Assembly: GCA_022841325.1 (NCBI GenBank)
Contig: JALHRS010000042.1
Coordinates: forward strand, 1 to 48,590
DNA from: Lysobacterales bacterium
GTDB taxonomy: Bacteria; Pseudomonadota; Gammaproteobacteria; Xanthomonadales; SZUA-5
Length of the DNA: 48,590 bases
Reading direction: 5' to 3'
Shown here: positions 16,969-26,548 of the stretch, piece by piece
Position numbering within the stretch: position 1 is the stretch's first letter
Layout of the letters: every line of letters starts with the position of its first letter
Made by a program: the position numbers and the translations under genes
Notes under the pieces: model-generated
The model's database searches: none
Told to the model about the DNA's origin: nothing
The model's input: the letters and a program-made list of their open reading frames with translations, nothing else

Positions 16969-18321
16969 ATGAAACTGCCGCTCTTCCTGTTTGTCCTGTT
17001 CTCTCCCGTCGCCGCCGCCGAGGTGCTGACGGTCGTGGATATCTCGCAGGCCGGACCGGAGCAGGTCGAGCGCCTGAAGCAGCTTCCGGGCGGGGGCTGG
17101 TGGCTGGAGATGGGTTTGCAGATGGCGATCATCGGGCCGCGCGAGACGCTGCAGCGCGAAGCCGGTGCGCTCGCCATCCTTTCGAGTTTCGACAAGGTCG
17201 ATCCGGACAGCCTGATGCTGCGCGCCCGCGGCTGCAGCGAACATGCGCCGGAGGCCGGGAAGCTGCTGGCCAGCGGCGGTCGCTGGGAGCTGCGCGAGGT
17301 GCCGGCCGAGCAGCGGCAATCGCTGCGGCTGGCCGATTCCCACGCCTGGCAGCCGGTGCGGCCAAACACCGTGCTGGCGCGGCAGTACCGGCTGGATGCG
17401 CATGGATTCAGGGGCGCTCCCAATCCGGGCGTGCAGCAGGTCGTCGACCGCATCAATCCGACACGCTGGTTCAGCGATGTGCAGACGCTGGCCAGCTGGG
17501 ATCGATCCAGCTATGGCACGACCTCGCTGGACGCCGCCCGCGACTGGATACGCGGCCGCTTCACCGCACTCGGGCTCAGTGACGGACTGCAGGCCTTCAC
17601 CATGAACGGCGCTGGCGGCGGAACGATCACGCGCTACAACGTCACCGGCGCCTGGATCGGCAGCAGTCAGCCCGACCGCTGGGTGATCGTCGGTGCGCAC
17701 TACGATTCGCGCAATGCCAGCTCCACCTCGACCGTCAACGCGCCCGGCGCCGAGGACAATGCCAGCGGCTGTGCCGGCGTCGTCGAACTGGCGCGGGCGC
17801 TGCTGCCCTCGCAGCCCGCGCGCAGCATTCTGTTCATGTGCTACGCCGGTGAGGAACAGGGACTGCGCGGCAGCACTGCCCATGTGCAGTCGCTGATTCA
17901 GGCCGGGCTGCTGACCAGCGCCGATGCGGTGGTGATCATGGACATGATCGGCTACAGCGCCGACGCCAACCTGGAAGCCCTGTACGAAAGCTCGGCCAGC
18001 CACAGCGCCTACCTGACCCAGATCGGCGCTGCAGCCGCGACCTATGTGCCGGAACTGGCGGTGATCACCAGCACCAATCCCTTTGGCTCGGATCATGTGC
18101 CCTATCTCAATGCCGGCGCGCGGGCGGTACTGGCCATCGAGAACGACTGGGATATCTACCCCCACTACCACCGCAGCACGGATACGCCGGCCAACATGGG
18201 CCCAAATGCGCTTGTCATGGGCGCGGCGATCCTGAAGACCAATGTCGCCGTGGTGGCCGAGATCGCGGGCCTGGCGAGTTCTGCCGCACCCTTGTTTGCG
18301 GACGGCTTCGAGGCCCCCTGA
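16969..18321 (+). CDS. Secreted M28-family zinc metallopeptidase
   Basis: 450 residues from ATG 16969, which starts a signal peptide (MKLPLFLFVLFSPVAAAE). After an ~170-residue leader region, the catalytic domain shows the co-catalytic zinc ligands of family M28: His244 (VGAHYDSRN), Asp263 (AEDNASG), the catalytic and ligand pair Glu295-Glu296 (YAGEEQG), Asp325 (IMDMIGY), and His399/His401 (HYHRSTDT). M28 enzymes are mostly aminopeptidases acting on peptides outside the cytoplasm. The protein ends LFADGFEAP, a short DGFE tail. A related FAGGFE string occurs inside the C25 peptidase in this window. A longer frame from 16927 adds residues before the signal peptide and is not preferred. Confidence 0.88.
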   Translation: MKLPLFLFVLFSPVAAAEVLTVVDISQAGPEQVERLKQLPGGGWWLEMGLQMAIIGPRETLQREAGALAILSSFDKVDPDSLMLRARGCSEHAPEAGKLLASGGRWELREVPAEQRQSLRLADSHAWQPVRPNTVLARQYRLDAHGFRGAPNPGVQQVVDRINPTRWFSDVQTLASWDRSSYGTTSLDAARDWIRGRFTALGLSDGLQAFTMNGAGGGTITRYNVTGAWIGSSQPDRWVIVGAHYDSRNASSTSTVNAPGAEDNASGCAGVVELARALLPSQPARSILFMCYAGEEQGLRGSTAHVQSLIQAGLLTSADAVVIMDMIGYSADANLEALYESSASHSAYLTQIGAAAATYVPELAVITSTNPFGSDHVPYLNAGARAVLAIENDWDIYPHYHRSTDTPANMGPNALVMGAAILKTNVAVVAEIAGLASSAAPLFADGFEAP

Positions 18322-18469
18322 TTCACGCGGCTTCGCTGCGGCCCGAGCGACCGTGCTGGCAGAATGTGGCGCCATCGGAATCGGCGTCCAGGAGCATCAC
18401 GGATTCTCCGCGGCCACCTGCCGCAACAAGGGGCTAGACTGGCCCCTGCACTGACGAGGAGCCGGACGC

Positions 18470-21400
18470 ATGATCCCAAGACCCGTGGGCTGGATGCGAC
18501 AGATCTTGATCATCGGCCTCGTTGCCAGCCTTTGCGACAGCAGCCAGGGACAGAGCATGAGTCAGCCAGCCGATACGGCCAGCAGCCATCCGGGCATTCC
18601 CGCCGATCTGCAGCATCTGGACGGCTTCCCGGGCAGCGTCCACGATGGCCAGCCGCCTGAGCAGGCTTATCAGCGACCGCCGCTGGCCGACGCCCAGCCA
18701 CTGCCGGAGGCCACCGCGCGGGCGCTGCTGGATCGATTGCAACCCCTTGAGGCCGATGCCGACGACCGTAAGGACTTTGCGCTGCGGGCCGACAGCCAGC
18801 CGCCACCGCGCACGGGCGTGACGGTACAGGATCCCTTCCCGCCGGCCGGGCAGCGCGAGCGACCGCAGGCAGCCGCACCGCAGGGGCCCTTCGAGGTGCT
18901 GCGCTACGGTCCCGAAGGCGAGGTCGGTATCGCCGGCCAGGTCAGCATCAGCTTCGACCGGCCCATGGTCGCGGTGACCAGCCAGGACGACAGTGTCGCC
19001 GCCGGTGTGCCGCTGCAGATGCAGCCGCAGGTGCCCGGACAGTGGCGTTGGGTCGGCACCCGCACGCTGCTGTTCGAACCCGAGGCGGCGCGTCTGCCGA
19101 TGGCCACCGAGTACCGGATCCAGGTCGACCCGGCCGCCCGCGCCGCCGATGGCAGCGCCCCGGCGGCGACGACGGCGTGGCAGTTCAGCACGCCCGCCCC
19201 GCTGCTGCAGAGCCATTTTCCCGACGGCCCCGGCGTGCGCCTGCAGCCCTTGATCGGGCTGAGATTCGACCAGCGTATCGACCCCGCGGCGATGCTGCCT
19301 TTCATCCGTCTGACCCTGGCAGATGGTCGGCCCGGACCACGCCTGCGCCTGGCCAGGGAGGCCGAGATCAAGGCCGACGGCGCCGTACCTGCGCAGTGGC
19401 TGGATCAGGACCTGCAAAGAAGCCTGATCCTGATACCCGAATCGAAGCTGCCCACGGAAACCCAGGTCAGTGTGGTGCTGGCCGCCGGCGCGCCCTCGGC
19501 CGAAGGTCCGCGGCTCACGCCCGCCGAGCAGCGCTTCAGTTTCAGCACTTTCGGCGCCTTCAAGGTGGTCGAGCATCGCTGCGGCTGGCGCGGCGAGTGC
19601 ACGCCCAACGACGAATTCCATCTGCGCCTGAGCAATGCGCTGGCCGAGGACCAGGACATCGAGTCCCTGGTTCGGGTCAAACCCGCATTCGAAGGCGCCA
19701 GCATTCGCGGCAACGGCAACACCATCACCATCGGCGGCTACAAGCCCGGCCTGCGCAGCTATCAGGTGGATATGTCCAGCGAGTTGCGTGATGTGCACGG
19801 GCAGTCGTTGAGCGGCGAGCGCCAGTTCCAGTTCAAGGTCGGCGCCAGTCCGGCCGTGCTGCTGGCCCCGGGCGATGGCCTGATCACGGTTGATCCGCAG
19901 GGACCGCCGCGCTTCGTCTTTCACTCGATCAACCTGCGCCAGGTGCGCTTGCGGGTGTTCAAGGTGCAGCCAGCTGACTGGCCCGCCTATCTGCAATCGG
20001 CCGATCGGGAATGGAAGGACGACCAGCAGCTGCCGCGACGCCTGCCCGGGCAGTTGCTGGTGGAGCAGACCCTGGACATCGACGGCGCGGTCGAAACCAT
20101 GGCCGCCACCACGCTGGAACTGCAGCCCTGGCTGAAGTCCGCGTACGGCCATCTGCTGGTCGAGCTCATGCCCAGCAAACCCCTGGGACAGGCACGCCTG
20201 TCCGACTACAGTCCGGGCACCGCGATCTGGCTGCAATCGACCCAGATCGGCCTCGATGCAGTCCTCGACGGCCGCGAGTTGCACGCGTGGGTGACCCGGA
20301 TGGACGACGGTCAGCCCTTGTCGGGCGTGAGCCTGCGACTACTGCCGACCGCGAACCAGGCCGATAGCGACAGCGCCGGATTGGCCACGCTGGAGCTGCC
20401 GCAGCGGCAGAATCAGGGCCAGCCCGAGAGCGCCCGCCTCGAAGCCCGCCTGGGCGAGGATCTGGCCTTCCTGCCCGAGAACCCGAACTACCGCGGCTGG
20501 GGCGATTGGCAGCAACGCCCCGGCAGTGACGAATTGCGCTGGCATGTCTTCGATGACCGCGGCCTCTACAAGCCGGGCGAGGAAGTCCATCTCAAGGGCT
20601 GGCTGCGGGTGGTGGAGAATCGCCCCGATGGCGGCCTGGCCCTGCCCAAGGCCGGCGGCCCGCTGCGCTACAGCGTGTTCGACTCGCGCGGCAACACCCT
20701 CACCGAGGGCGAAGCCAAACTCGGCGCTCTGGGCGGCTTCGCGCTCGATTTCAAACTCCCGGACACGCCCAATCTGGGCGACGCCCGGATTCGGCTGCAA
20801 CTGCAGGACAATGGCGGTATTCCTGGCGGCGAATTCCAGCACCTGTTCCAGATCCAGGAATTCCGCACGCCCGAGTTCGCTGTCGACGCCCAGTTCACCG
20901 AGGGCACCGTGTTTGCCGGCGAACGGCTGCAGGCACGCACCACGGCCCAGTACTACGCCGGTGGTGCCCTGCCGGGCGCCCCGGTTTCATGGACGGTCAG
21001 CGCCGCCATCGCCAACTACAACCCGCCCAATCAGAGCGATTACAGCTTCGGCATCCAGGGCCTGTGGTGGCGGCAAAGCCCGGATGCGGGTCCCAGCGCC
21101 AGCGTCCATTTCGACGGCCAGACCGACGCCAGCGGCCATCACGATCTGGCCATCGTGCTCGATCGCTACCAGCTGCCACGACCGCTGACCATCACCGCCG
21201 AGAGCAGCGTGCAGGACGTCAATCGCCAGACCTGGATGGCGAATGCCAGCACGCTGGTGCATCCGGCCGCGGCCTATGTGGGGATGAAAACCAAGGGCTA
21301 TTTCGTCGAGCGTGGCCAGCCGCTGCGGGTGGATCTGATCGTGGTCGACCTCGAAGGCAAGCCGCTGCGCGATAGCCCGGTCAGCATCGAAACCGGGCGC

Positions 21401-24400
21401 GTGGACTGGCTCTACAAGGCCGGCGAGTACCAGGAAGTGTTGCGCGATCCGCAGCGCTGCGAGCTGCGCAGCGACGATCAGGGACTGGCGCAGTGCTCTC
21501 TGGACACGGCCCAGGGCGGCCAGTACCGGATCACCGCCATCACCACCGATGCCGCCGGCAGGCACAACGTCAGCCAGATCCTGCGCTGGGTCAGTGGCGG
21601 CCAGAGGCCACCGGTCGACAACGTCGAGGTCGAGGAGCTGCAGTTCATCCCGGATCGGGATCAATACGGCCCCGGCGACAGCGCACGAATCCTGGTGCAG
21701 GCGCCCTTCGCCGATGGCTACGGCCTGCTCACGCTCGGCCGCCACGGCGTGCTCGAACAGCGCCAGTTCAAGCTGCAGGGCAGCAGTCACACGCTGGAGA
21801 TTCCGATCAGGAGCGAGTGGCTGCCGAATGTGGAACTGTCGGTGATGGTGGTCGGCAACAGCCCGCGCGACGACCAGAACCGGTCGAAGGCGCAGCCACG
21901 TCCGGCGCAGGCAGTCGGCAGTCTCACGCTCAAGCTCTCCACCGCTGAACGACGGCTAGCTGTGGACGTGCAGCCGGCGCAATCGGCGCTGGCGCCCGGT
22001 GCGCGGACCCAGGTGGCGCTGACGGTGCTCGATGCCGCCCGGAAACCGGTGGCCAATGCCGAAATCGCCCTGATCGTGGTCGACGAGGCCATCCTGGCGC
22101 TCGGCGGCTACGAACTGGCTGATCCCATGGAGCTGTTCTACCAGCTCCGTGACGCCGGTCTGCGCGCCTACCATCTGCGTCCGACGGTGCGTCTGGCCAG
22201 TGTTGCTGCAGAGCCGCCGGAGGAACAGGCCATGGAGGCCATGATGGTCGCTGATTCGGCGCCAATGATGCGCTCGATGGCGGCGCCCAGTGCCATGCCA
22301 GCGCCACCACCATCGCCACCGCCACCACCCTCGCCTGCAGCACCGGGGGCCGGCGGCGACAGCAGCCCGATCGCCATCCGCAGCGACTTCAACCCGCTGG
22401 CGGTATTCCTGCCGGCGCTTGAGACCGATGCCAGCGGCCGGGTCAGTGCCGAGTTCAAGCTGCCGGACAATCTCACCCGCTACCGGATCATGGCGGTCGC
22501 CGTGTCCGGCAGCAGCCACTACGGCATCGGCGAATCACAGCTGACGGCGCGATTGCCGCTGATGCTGAGGCCGAGCCCGCCACGCTTCCTCAACTTCGGC
22601 GATCGCTTCGAGTTCCCGGTGGTGCTGCAGAACCAGACCGACGCGCCGCTGTCGGTACAGCTGGCGCTGGATGCGCGCAATCTCAAATCCGATGGCGCCC
22701 TAGGTTACGCGGTCTCGGTGCCCGCCAATGACCGGGTCGAGGTGCGCTTCCCGATGGCCGCGGACGAGGCCGGCACGGCCCGCTACCAGATCGCCGCCGC
22801 CACCGGCGACTTCGCCGACGCCGCCCGCGGGCAGCTGCCGGTATGGACGCCCGCGACCACCGAGGCCTTCGCCACCTATGGCGTCATCGACCAGGGTGCC
22901 ACCGAGCAGGCGATCGCCATGCCCACCGCCGTGTGGCCGCAGTTCGGCGGACTCATCGTCACGACCACGTCCACCGCGCTGCAATCGCTGACCGATGCCT
23001 ATCTGTATCTGCATCAGTATCCCTTCGAGTGCAGCGAGCAACTGGCCTCGCGGGTGATTGCCACCACCGCGCTGCGCGATCTGCTGCAGGCCTTTGAAGT
23101 CGCGGATCTGGCCACGCCGGAAGCCATCAAGCAATCGGTGCTGTCCGATCTCAAGCTGCTGGAATCGCGGCAGAACCCCGATGGCAGCTTCGCCTTCTGG
23201 CGCGCCGGTCAGGAAGCCTGGCCCTACATCAGCCTGCACGCCACCCACGCGCTGATCCGCGCCCGTGACAAGGGTTACCTGGGCTCGGCGCAGGCGCTGC
23301 AACGCGCACTGGCGCATATCCGCCAGATCGAGCAGTACATCCCCAGCCATTACGGTGACCAGGCCCGCCGCCACATCATCGCCTACGGCCTGTACGTGCG
23401 CGCCCTCGATGGCGACCGCGACCCGGTCCGCGCGCGCCAGCTGATCGCCGAGGCCAGCAGTCTCGACGCCCTCAACTTCGAGTCACTGGGCTGGCTGCTG
23501 GGCGTGATGTCGGGTGATCCGTCCTCGACCAGCGAGGTCGCGCAGATTCGCCGCTTCTTGCTCAATCGCACCACCGAGACCGCCGCCAACGCCAGCTTTG
23601 CCAGCAGCTACAGCGACGGCGAACACCTGATCCTGCACTCCGACCGCCGCGCCGATGCGGTGATCCTGGAGGCGATGATCGGCGACCAGCCCAGCTCCGA
23701 TCTGATTCCCAAGCTGGTCTCCGGGCTGCAGGCGCATCGGGTACAGGGGCGCTGGGCCAACACCCAGGACAATGTCTTCGTGCTGCTGGCGCTGGATCGC
23801 TACTTCCAGACCTTCGAATCGGTCACGCCCGATTTCGTCGCCCGCACCTGGCTCGGCGATGATTTTGCCGGCGAGCACGCCTTCCGCGGTCGCAACACCG
23901 AGCGCCACCAGATCGAGGTGCCGATGCAGTGGCTGTCCGAGCACAGCCCGCCCGGGCCACTGCTGATCGCCAAGGACGGCCCCGGTCGTTTGTATTACCG
24001 GATCGGCATGGACTACGCCCCACACTCGCTGCAACTGGCCGCGGCCCAGCATGGCTTCGAAGTGGAACGCCGCTATCAGGCGATAGACGATCCTGCCGAT
24101 GTGCAGCGCCTGGACGACGGCAGCTGGCAGATCCGTGCCGGCGCCCGGATTGCCGTCGAGCTGACCATGGTCGCCACCGCCAGCCGCTATCACGTGGCGC
24201 TGGTCGATCCGCTGCCGGCCGGCCTCGAAGTCATCAATCCCGATCTCACCCCCAGCGCCATCCCGCCCGGCAATCCAGGTCCGCTGGAGCGCGGCGGCCG
24301 GGTCGCCAGCTGGTGGTGGGGACCGTGGTATCAACACCAGAACCTGCGCGACAACCGCGTCGAGGCCTTCACCGCCCTGCTCTACGGCGGCGTCTACAGC

Positions 24401-24523
24401 TACCGCTACGAAGCCCGCGCGACCACCCCCGGCGAGTTCGTGGTGCCACCCGCCAAGGCCGAAGAGATGTACCAGCCCGAGACCTTCGGCCGCAGCGCAT
24501 CGGATCGGGTGATCGTGAAATAG
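18470..24523 (+). CDS. Alpha-2-macroglobulin family protein, thioester type
   Basis: 2017 residues from ATG 18470 (GAGGAG eight bases upstream) with an N-terminal export segment ILIIGLVASL. Bacterial A2Ms are periplasmic protease traps that use stacked MG domains, a bait region and an internal thioester. An MG2-like DDRGLYKPGEEVHLKGWLRV segment lies near residue 695, and IPDRDQYGPGDSARILV near 1057. LIVVDEAILAL is near 1203. A proline-rich stretch (APPPSPPPPPSPAAPG) at ~1280-1300 lies where a bait-like linker would be. The A2M domain with LPDNLTRYRIMAVAV follows at ~1310-1345. The thioester is CSEQ with Cys1521 and Gln1524, so the CxEQ motif is complete, followed by the helical thioester domain. 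No pbpC penicillin-binding partner is adjacent; the next gene is a VOC protein. Confidence 0.92.
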   Translation: MIPRPVGWMRQILIIGLVASLCDSSQGQSMSQPADTASSHPGIPADLQHLDGFPGSVHDGQPPEQAYQRPPLADAQPLPEATARALLDRLQPLEADADDRKDFALRADSQPPPRTGVTVQDPFPPAGQRERPQAAAPQGPFEVLRYGPEGEVGIAGQVSISFDRPMVAVTSQDDSVAAGVPLQMQPQVPGQWRWVGTRTLLFEPEAARLPMATEYRIQVDPAARAADGSAPAATTAWQFSTPAPLLQSHFPDGPGVRLQPLIGLRFDQRIDPAAMLPFIRLTLADGRPGPRLRLAREAEIKADGAVPAQWLDQDLQRSLILIPESKLPTETQVSVVLAAGAPSAEGPRLTPAEQRFSFSTFGAFKVVEHRCGWRGECTPNDEFHLRLSNALAEDQDIESLVRVKPAFEGASIRGNGNTITIGGYKPGLRSYQVDMSSELRDVHGQSLSGERQFQFKVGASPAVLLAPGDGLITVDPQGPPRFVFHSINLRQVRLRVFKVQPADWPAYLQSADREWKDDQQLPRRLPGQLLVEQTLDIDGAVETMAATTLELQPWLKSAYGHLLVELMPSKPLGQARLSDYSPGTAIWLQSTQIGLDAVLDGRELHAWVTRMDDGQPLSGVSLRLLPTANQADSDSAGLATLELPQRQNQGQPESARLEARLGEDLAFLPENPNYRGWGDWQQRPGSDELRWHVFDDRGLYKPGEEVHLKGWLRVVENRPDGGLALPKAGGPLRYSVFDSRGNTLTEGEAKLGALGGFALDFKLPDTPNLGDARIRLQLQDNGGIPGGEFQHLFQIQEFRTPEFAVDAQFTEGTVFAGERLQARTTAQYYAGGALPGAPVSWTVSAAIANYNPPNQSDYSFGIQGLWWRQSPDAGPSASVHFDGQTDASGHHDLAIVLDRYQLPRPLTITAESSVQDVNRQTWMANASTLVHPAAAYVGMKTKGYFVERGQPLRVDLIVVDLEGKPLRDSPVSIETGRVDWLYKAGEYQEVLRDPQRCELRSDDQGLAQCSLDTAQGGQYRITAITTDAAGRHNVSQILRWVSGGQRPPVDNVEVEELQFIPDRDQYGPGDSARILVQAPFADGYGLLTLGRHGVLEQRQFKLQGSSHTLEIPIRSEWLPNVELSVMVVGNSPRDDQNRSKAQPRPAQAVGSLTLKLSTAERRLAVDVQPAQSALAPGARTQVALTVLDAARKPVANAEIALIVVDEAILALGGYELADPMELFYQLRDAGLRAYHLRPTVRLASVAAEPPEEQAMEAMMVADSAPMMRSMAAPSAMPAPPPSPPPPPSPAAPGAGGDSSPIAIRSDFNPLAVFLPALETDASGRVSAEFKLPDNLTRYRIMAVAVSGSSHYGIGESQLTARLPLMLRPSPPRFLNFGDRFEFPVVLQNQTDAPLSVQLALDARNLKSDGALGYAVSVPANDRVEVRFPMAADEAGTARYQIAAATGDFADAARGQLPVWTPATTEAFATYGVIDQGATEQAIAMPTAVWPQFGGLIVTTTSTALQSLTDAYLYLHQYPFECSEQLASRVIATTALRDLLQAFEVADLATPEAIKQSVLSDLKLLESRQNPDGSFAFWRAGQEAWPYISLHATHALIRARDKGYLGSAQALQRALAHIRQIEQYIPSHYGDQARRHIIAYGLYVRALDGDRDPVRARQLIAEASSLDALNFESLGWLLGVMSGDPSSTSEVAQIRRFLLNRTTETAANASFASSYSDGEHLILHSDRRADAVILEAMIGDQPSSDLIPKLVSGLQAHRVQGRWANTQDNVFVLLALDRYFQTFESVTPDFVARTWLGDDFAGEHAFRGRNTERHQIEVPMQWLSEHSPPGPLLIAKDGPGRLYYRIGMDYAPHSLQLAAAQHGFEVERRYQAIDDPADVQRLDDGSWQIRAGARIAVELTMVATASRYHVALVDPLPAGLEVINPDLTPSAIPPGNPGPLERGGRVASWWWGPWYQHQNLRDNRVEAFTALLYGGVYSYRYEARATTPGEFVVPPAKAEEMYQPETFGRSASDRVIVK

Positions 24524-24539
24524 GACACGGAGACGGATC

Positions 24540-25019
24540 ATGCAGCACAAGAACACGATCTGCCTGTGGTACGACGGCACCGCACTGGAAGCGGCGCAGT
24601 TCTACGTCGCGACCTTTCCCGACAGCGCCGTCACCGCCGTGCATCGCGCGCCGGGCAACTATCCTTCCGGTACCGAGGGCGATGTTCTGACCGTCGAATT
24701 CACGGTCATCGGCATTCCGTGCCTGGGCCTCAACGGTGGGCCGGCCTTCAAACACAACGAAGCCTTCTCGTTCCAGATCGCCACCGAGGACCAGGCCGAA
24801 ACCGATCGCTTGTGGAACGCCATCATCGACAACGGCGGCCAGGCCAGCGCCTGCGGCTGGTGCAAGGACCGCTGGGGCCTGTCCTGGCAGATCACGCCAC
24901 GAGCACTCACGGCAGCCATCACCGACCCCGATCGCGCCGCCGCCAAACGCGCCTTCGAGGCGATGATGGAGATGGGCAAGATCGACATCGCCGCCATCGA
25001 AGCGGCGCGGCGCGGCTGA
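24540..25019 (+). CDS. VOC superfamily (PhnB-like) protein
   Basis: 159 residues beginning 16 bases after the A2M stop, with CGGAGACGG before the ATG. The N-terminus (NTICLWYDGTALEAAQFYVA), LNGGPAFKHNEAFSFQIATE, ETDRLWNAII and CGWCKDRWGLSWQITP are the hallmark segments of the PhnB/3-demethylubiquinone-methyltransferase-like branch of the vicinal-oxygen-chelate fold. Members have been given many names, but most have no proven activity. Despite the Pfam label they are not methyltransferases by fold. The tight spacing suggests read-through from the A2M gene; I see no functional link. Confidence 0.88.
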   Translation: MQHKNTICLWYDGTALEAAQFYVATFPDSAVTAVHRAPGNYPSGTEGDVLTVEFTVIGIPCLGLNGGPAFKHNEAFSFQIATEDQAETDRLWNAIIDNGGQASACGWCKDRWGLSWQITPRALTAAITDPDRAAAKRAFEAMMEMGKIDIAAIEAARRG

Positions 25020-25182
25020 GGACTGGCGGCAAGGGCGGGACGGAGTTGGATCGGCGGTATGTCATTGATCTTTAGGCATTCCAGTGAGCCAGCGCCCCTG
25101 AATGTACCGAGCCATCCTTTGCGATGGCTCGCGCGAGGGCTACGCTGATCTACGATATGGAGTCCCGGAACGCCTGCAGGCC

Positions 25183-26049
25183 ATGCCTATGTCGTTCGCT
25201 CATTCGGTATCGGTTGACCACCGTGAACGCCAGAGTCAGCTGGCGCTGCTCCTCCTTGACGACTCATCCTGGTCGGTCAGGTTCGAACACCTGACGGTTG
25301 GCGATTATCTGATCGATGGACGCTGGCTGATCGAACGCAAGACGCTGCTGGATCTGGCCGAATCGATCAAGGATGGTCGTTTGTTCCGGCAAACGATCCG
25401 CATGGCGACGCTGCTCAGACGGCAAACTCAAACTCGGCCGTCACGAACGGCTCGGCCAGCGGATTCGTCCGCCCTGCATGTAGGCCGGGAGCACCAAACC
25501 ACCACCGCCTCGGAGTCGGACTCTGGGGCGGAAGCTACCCGCAAATTTTCCGGACTTGTCGTGGCGGCCGCCTTGCTGATTGAAGGCACGGTTTCAGAAT
25601 TGAAGCATTCCGGCATGACCGCGCAGTCCATCCGAGCGGCATTGGCGACGGTATCGGTGTTCTTTGGTGTCCCGGTACTGCGCACCACTTGCGCGGCGGA
25701 ATCTGCAGAACTGCTCAAGAGCATCGCAGCGCAGGGACGTGCAACTGTCCACGCCGGACTACCTCGACTGGGTGTCAGACCCAAGGGCAAGCGTCGGGTT
25801 CAGCTGCACTTGTTACAGGGACTGCCCGGCATCGGGCCCGAGCGAGCGACACGCCTGCTGGATCATTTCGGGACCGTCAAGGCGGTGGCGGGCGCGACAG
25901 AAAAGGAATTGCGCGCAGTGGCTGGAGTCGGTCCGGATTGCGCGCGACGCATCGTCTGGGCCTTGGGTGAGGAAGTGCCGCCGTACCCAACCGATTCTCA
26001 AGGAGCTGCATCGCCACCTGCGGGAGCGTGCGCCAAACGCGAGCGCTAG
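25183..26049 (+). CDS. ERCC4-type (XPF/Mus81-like) structure-specific nuclease with HhH domain
   Basis: About 288 residues. The ERCC4 nuclease signature is complete: VDHRE (Asp12, Glu15), VGDYLIDGRW (Asp41) and ERKTLLDLAESI (Glu51-Arg52-Lys53, Asp57), followed by KDGRLFRQ. These form the metal-binding GDxnERKxxxD centre of the XPF/Mus81/Hef family, which cuts branched or flapped DNA. A ~50-residue low-complexity insert follows (QTQTRPSRTARPADSS and on). The C-terminus carries a tandem helix-hairpin-helix: LQGLPGIGPERATRLLDHFG and VAGVGPDCARRIVWAL. There is no helicase domain. The start is uncertain: ATG 25102 and 25189 are alternatives, and the extra 27 residues from 25102 do not look like the family. 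This architecture is common in archaea and eukaryotes and less so in bacteria. Confidence 0.85.
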   Translation: MPMSFAHSVSVDHRERQSQLALLLLDDSSWSVRFEHLTVGDYLIDGRWLIERKTLLDLAESIKDGRLFRQTIRMATLLRRQTQTRPSRTARPADSSALHVGREHQTTTASESDSGAEATRKFSGLVVAAALLIEGTVSELKHSGMTAQSIRAALATVSVFFGVPVLRTTCAAESAELLKSIAAQGRATVHAGLPRLGVRPKGKRRVQLHLLQGLPGIGPERATRLLDHFGTVKAVAGATEKELRAVAGVGPDCARRIVWALGEEVPPYPTDSQGAASPPAGACAKRER

Positions 26050-26100
26050 TCGTTCGGCCAGATCAGTTCGCGGCAAGATCGGGAATCAACATTGTCGCAG

Positions 26101-26548
26101 GCATCCTGCCCCGAACCTGTCTTCGGACTCACCTTGTCTCCCAGCCATAACGCAGAAGGCCGCCCGGAGGCGGCCAACTTGATTGACGGCACGAGCGGAG
26201 ACCAGGATTGTCGCGGCCATCCATGGCCGCGACCCTTCGGACTGCGCTCGGCGCTGCGCGCCGTGCTCGCGCTCTCCGGGCATCCTGCCCTCCGGTGTCG
26301 AACCTGTCTTCGGTCTCACCTAGTCTCCCAGCCATGACGCAGAAGGCCGCCCGGAGGCGGCCAACTTGATTGACGGCACGAGCGGAGACCAGGATTGTCG
26401 CGGCCATCCATGGCCGCGATCCTTCGGACTGCGCCCGGCGCTGCGCGCCGTGCTCGCGCACCTCCGGCATCCTGCCTCCGGTGTCGAACCTGTCTTCGGT
26501 CTCACCTAGTCTCCCAGCCATAACGCAGAAGGCCGCCCGGAGGCGGCC
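26101..26548. repeat. Tandem ~180-bp units carrying a copy of the tRNA-Gln 3' end
   Basis: The 509-bp gap 26050-26558 is built from units starting with GCATCCTGCC at 26101, 26280 and 26467 (179 and 187 bp, then a partial third). Each contains CT(A/T)GTCTCCCAGCCAT(A/G)ACGCAG on the plus strand, which is the 3' end of tRNA-Gln plus its flank, in the orientation opposite to the real tRNA at 26559-26632. A hairpin GGCCGCCCGGAGGCGGCC follows. The two full units continue into a ~110-bp segment with a CGCGGCCATCCATGGCCGCG palindrome. No protein-coding gene is credible here; the open frames across it just repeat with the DNA. Confidence 0.85.
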
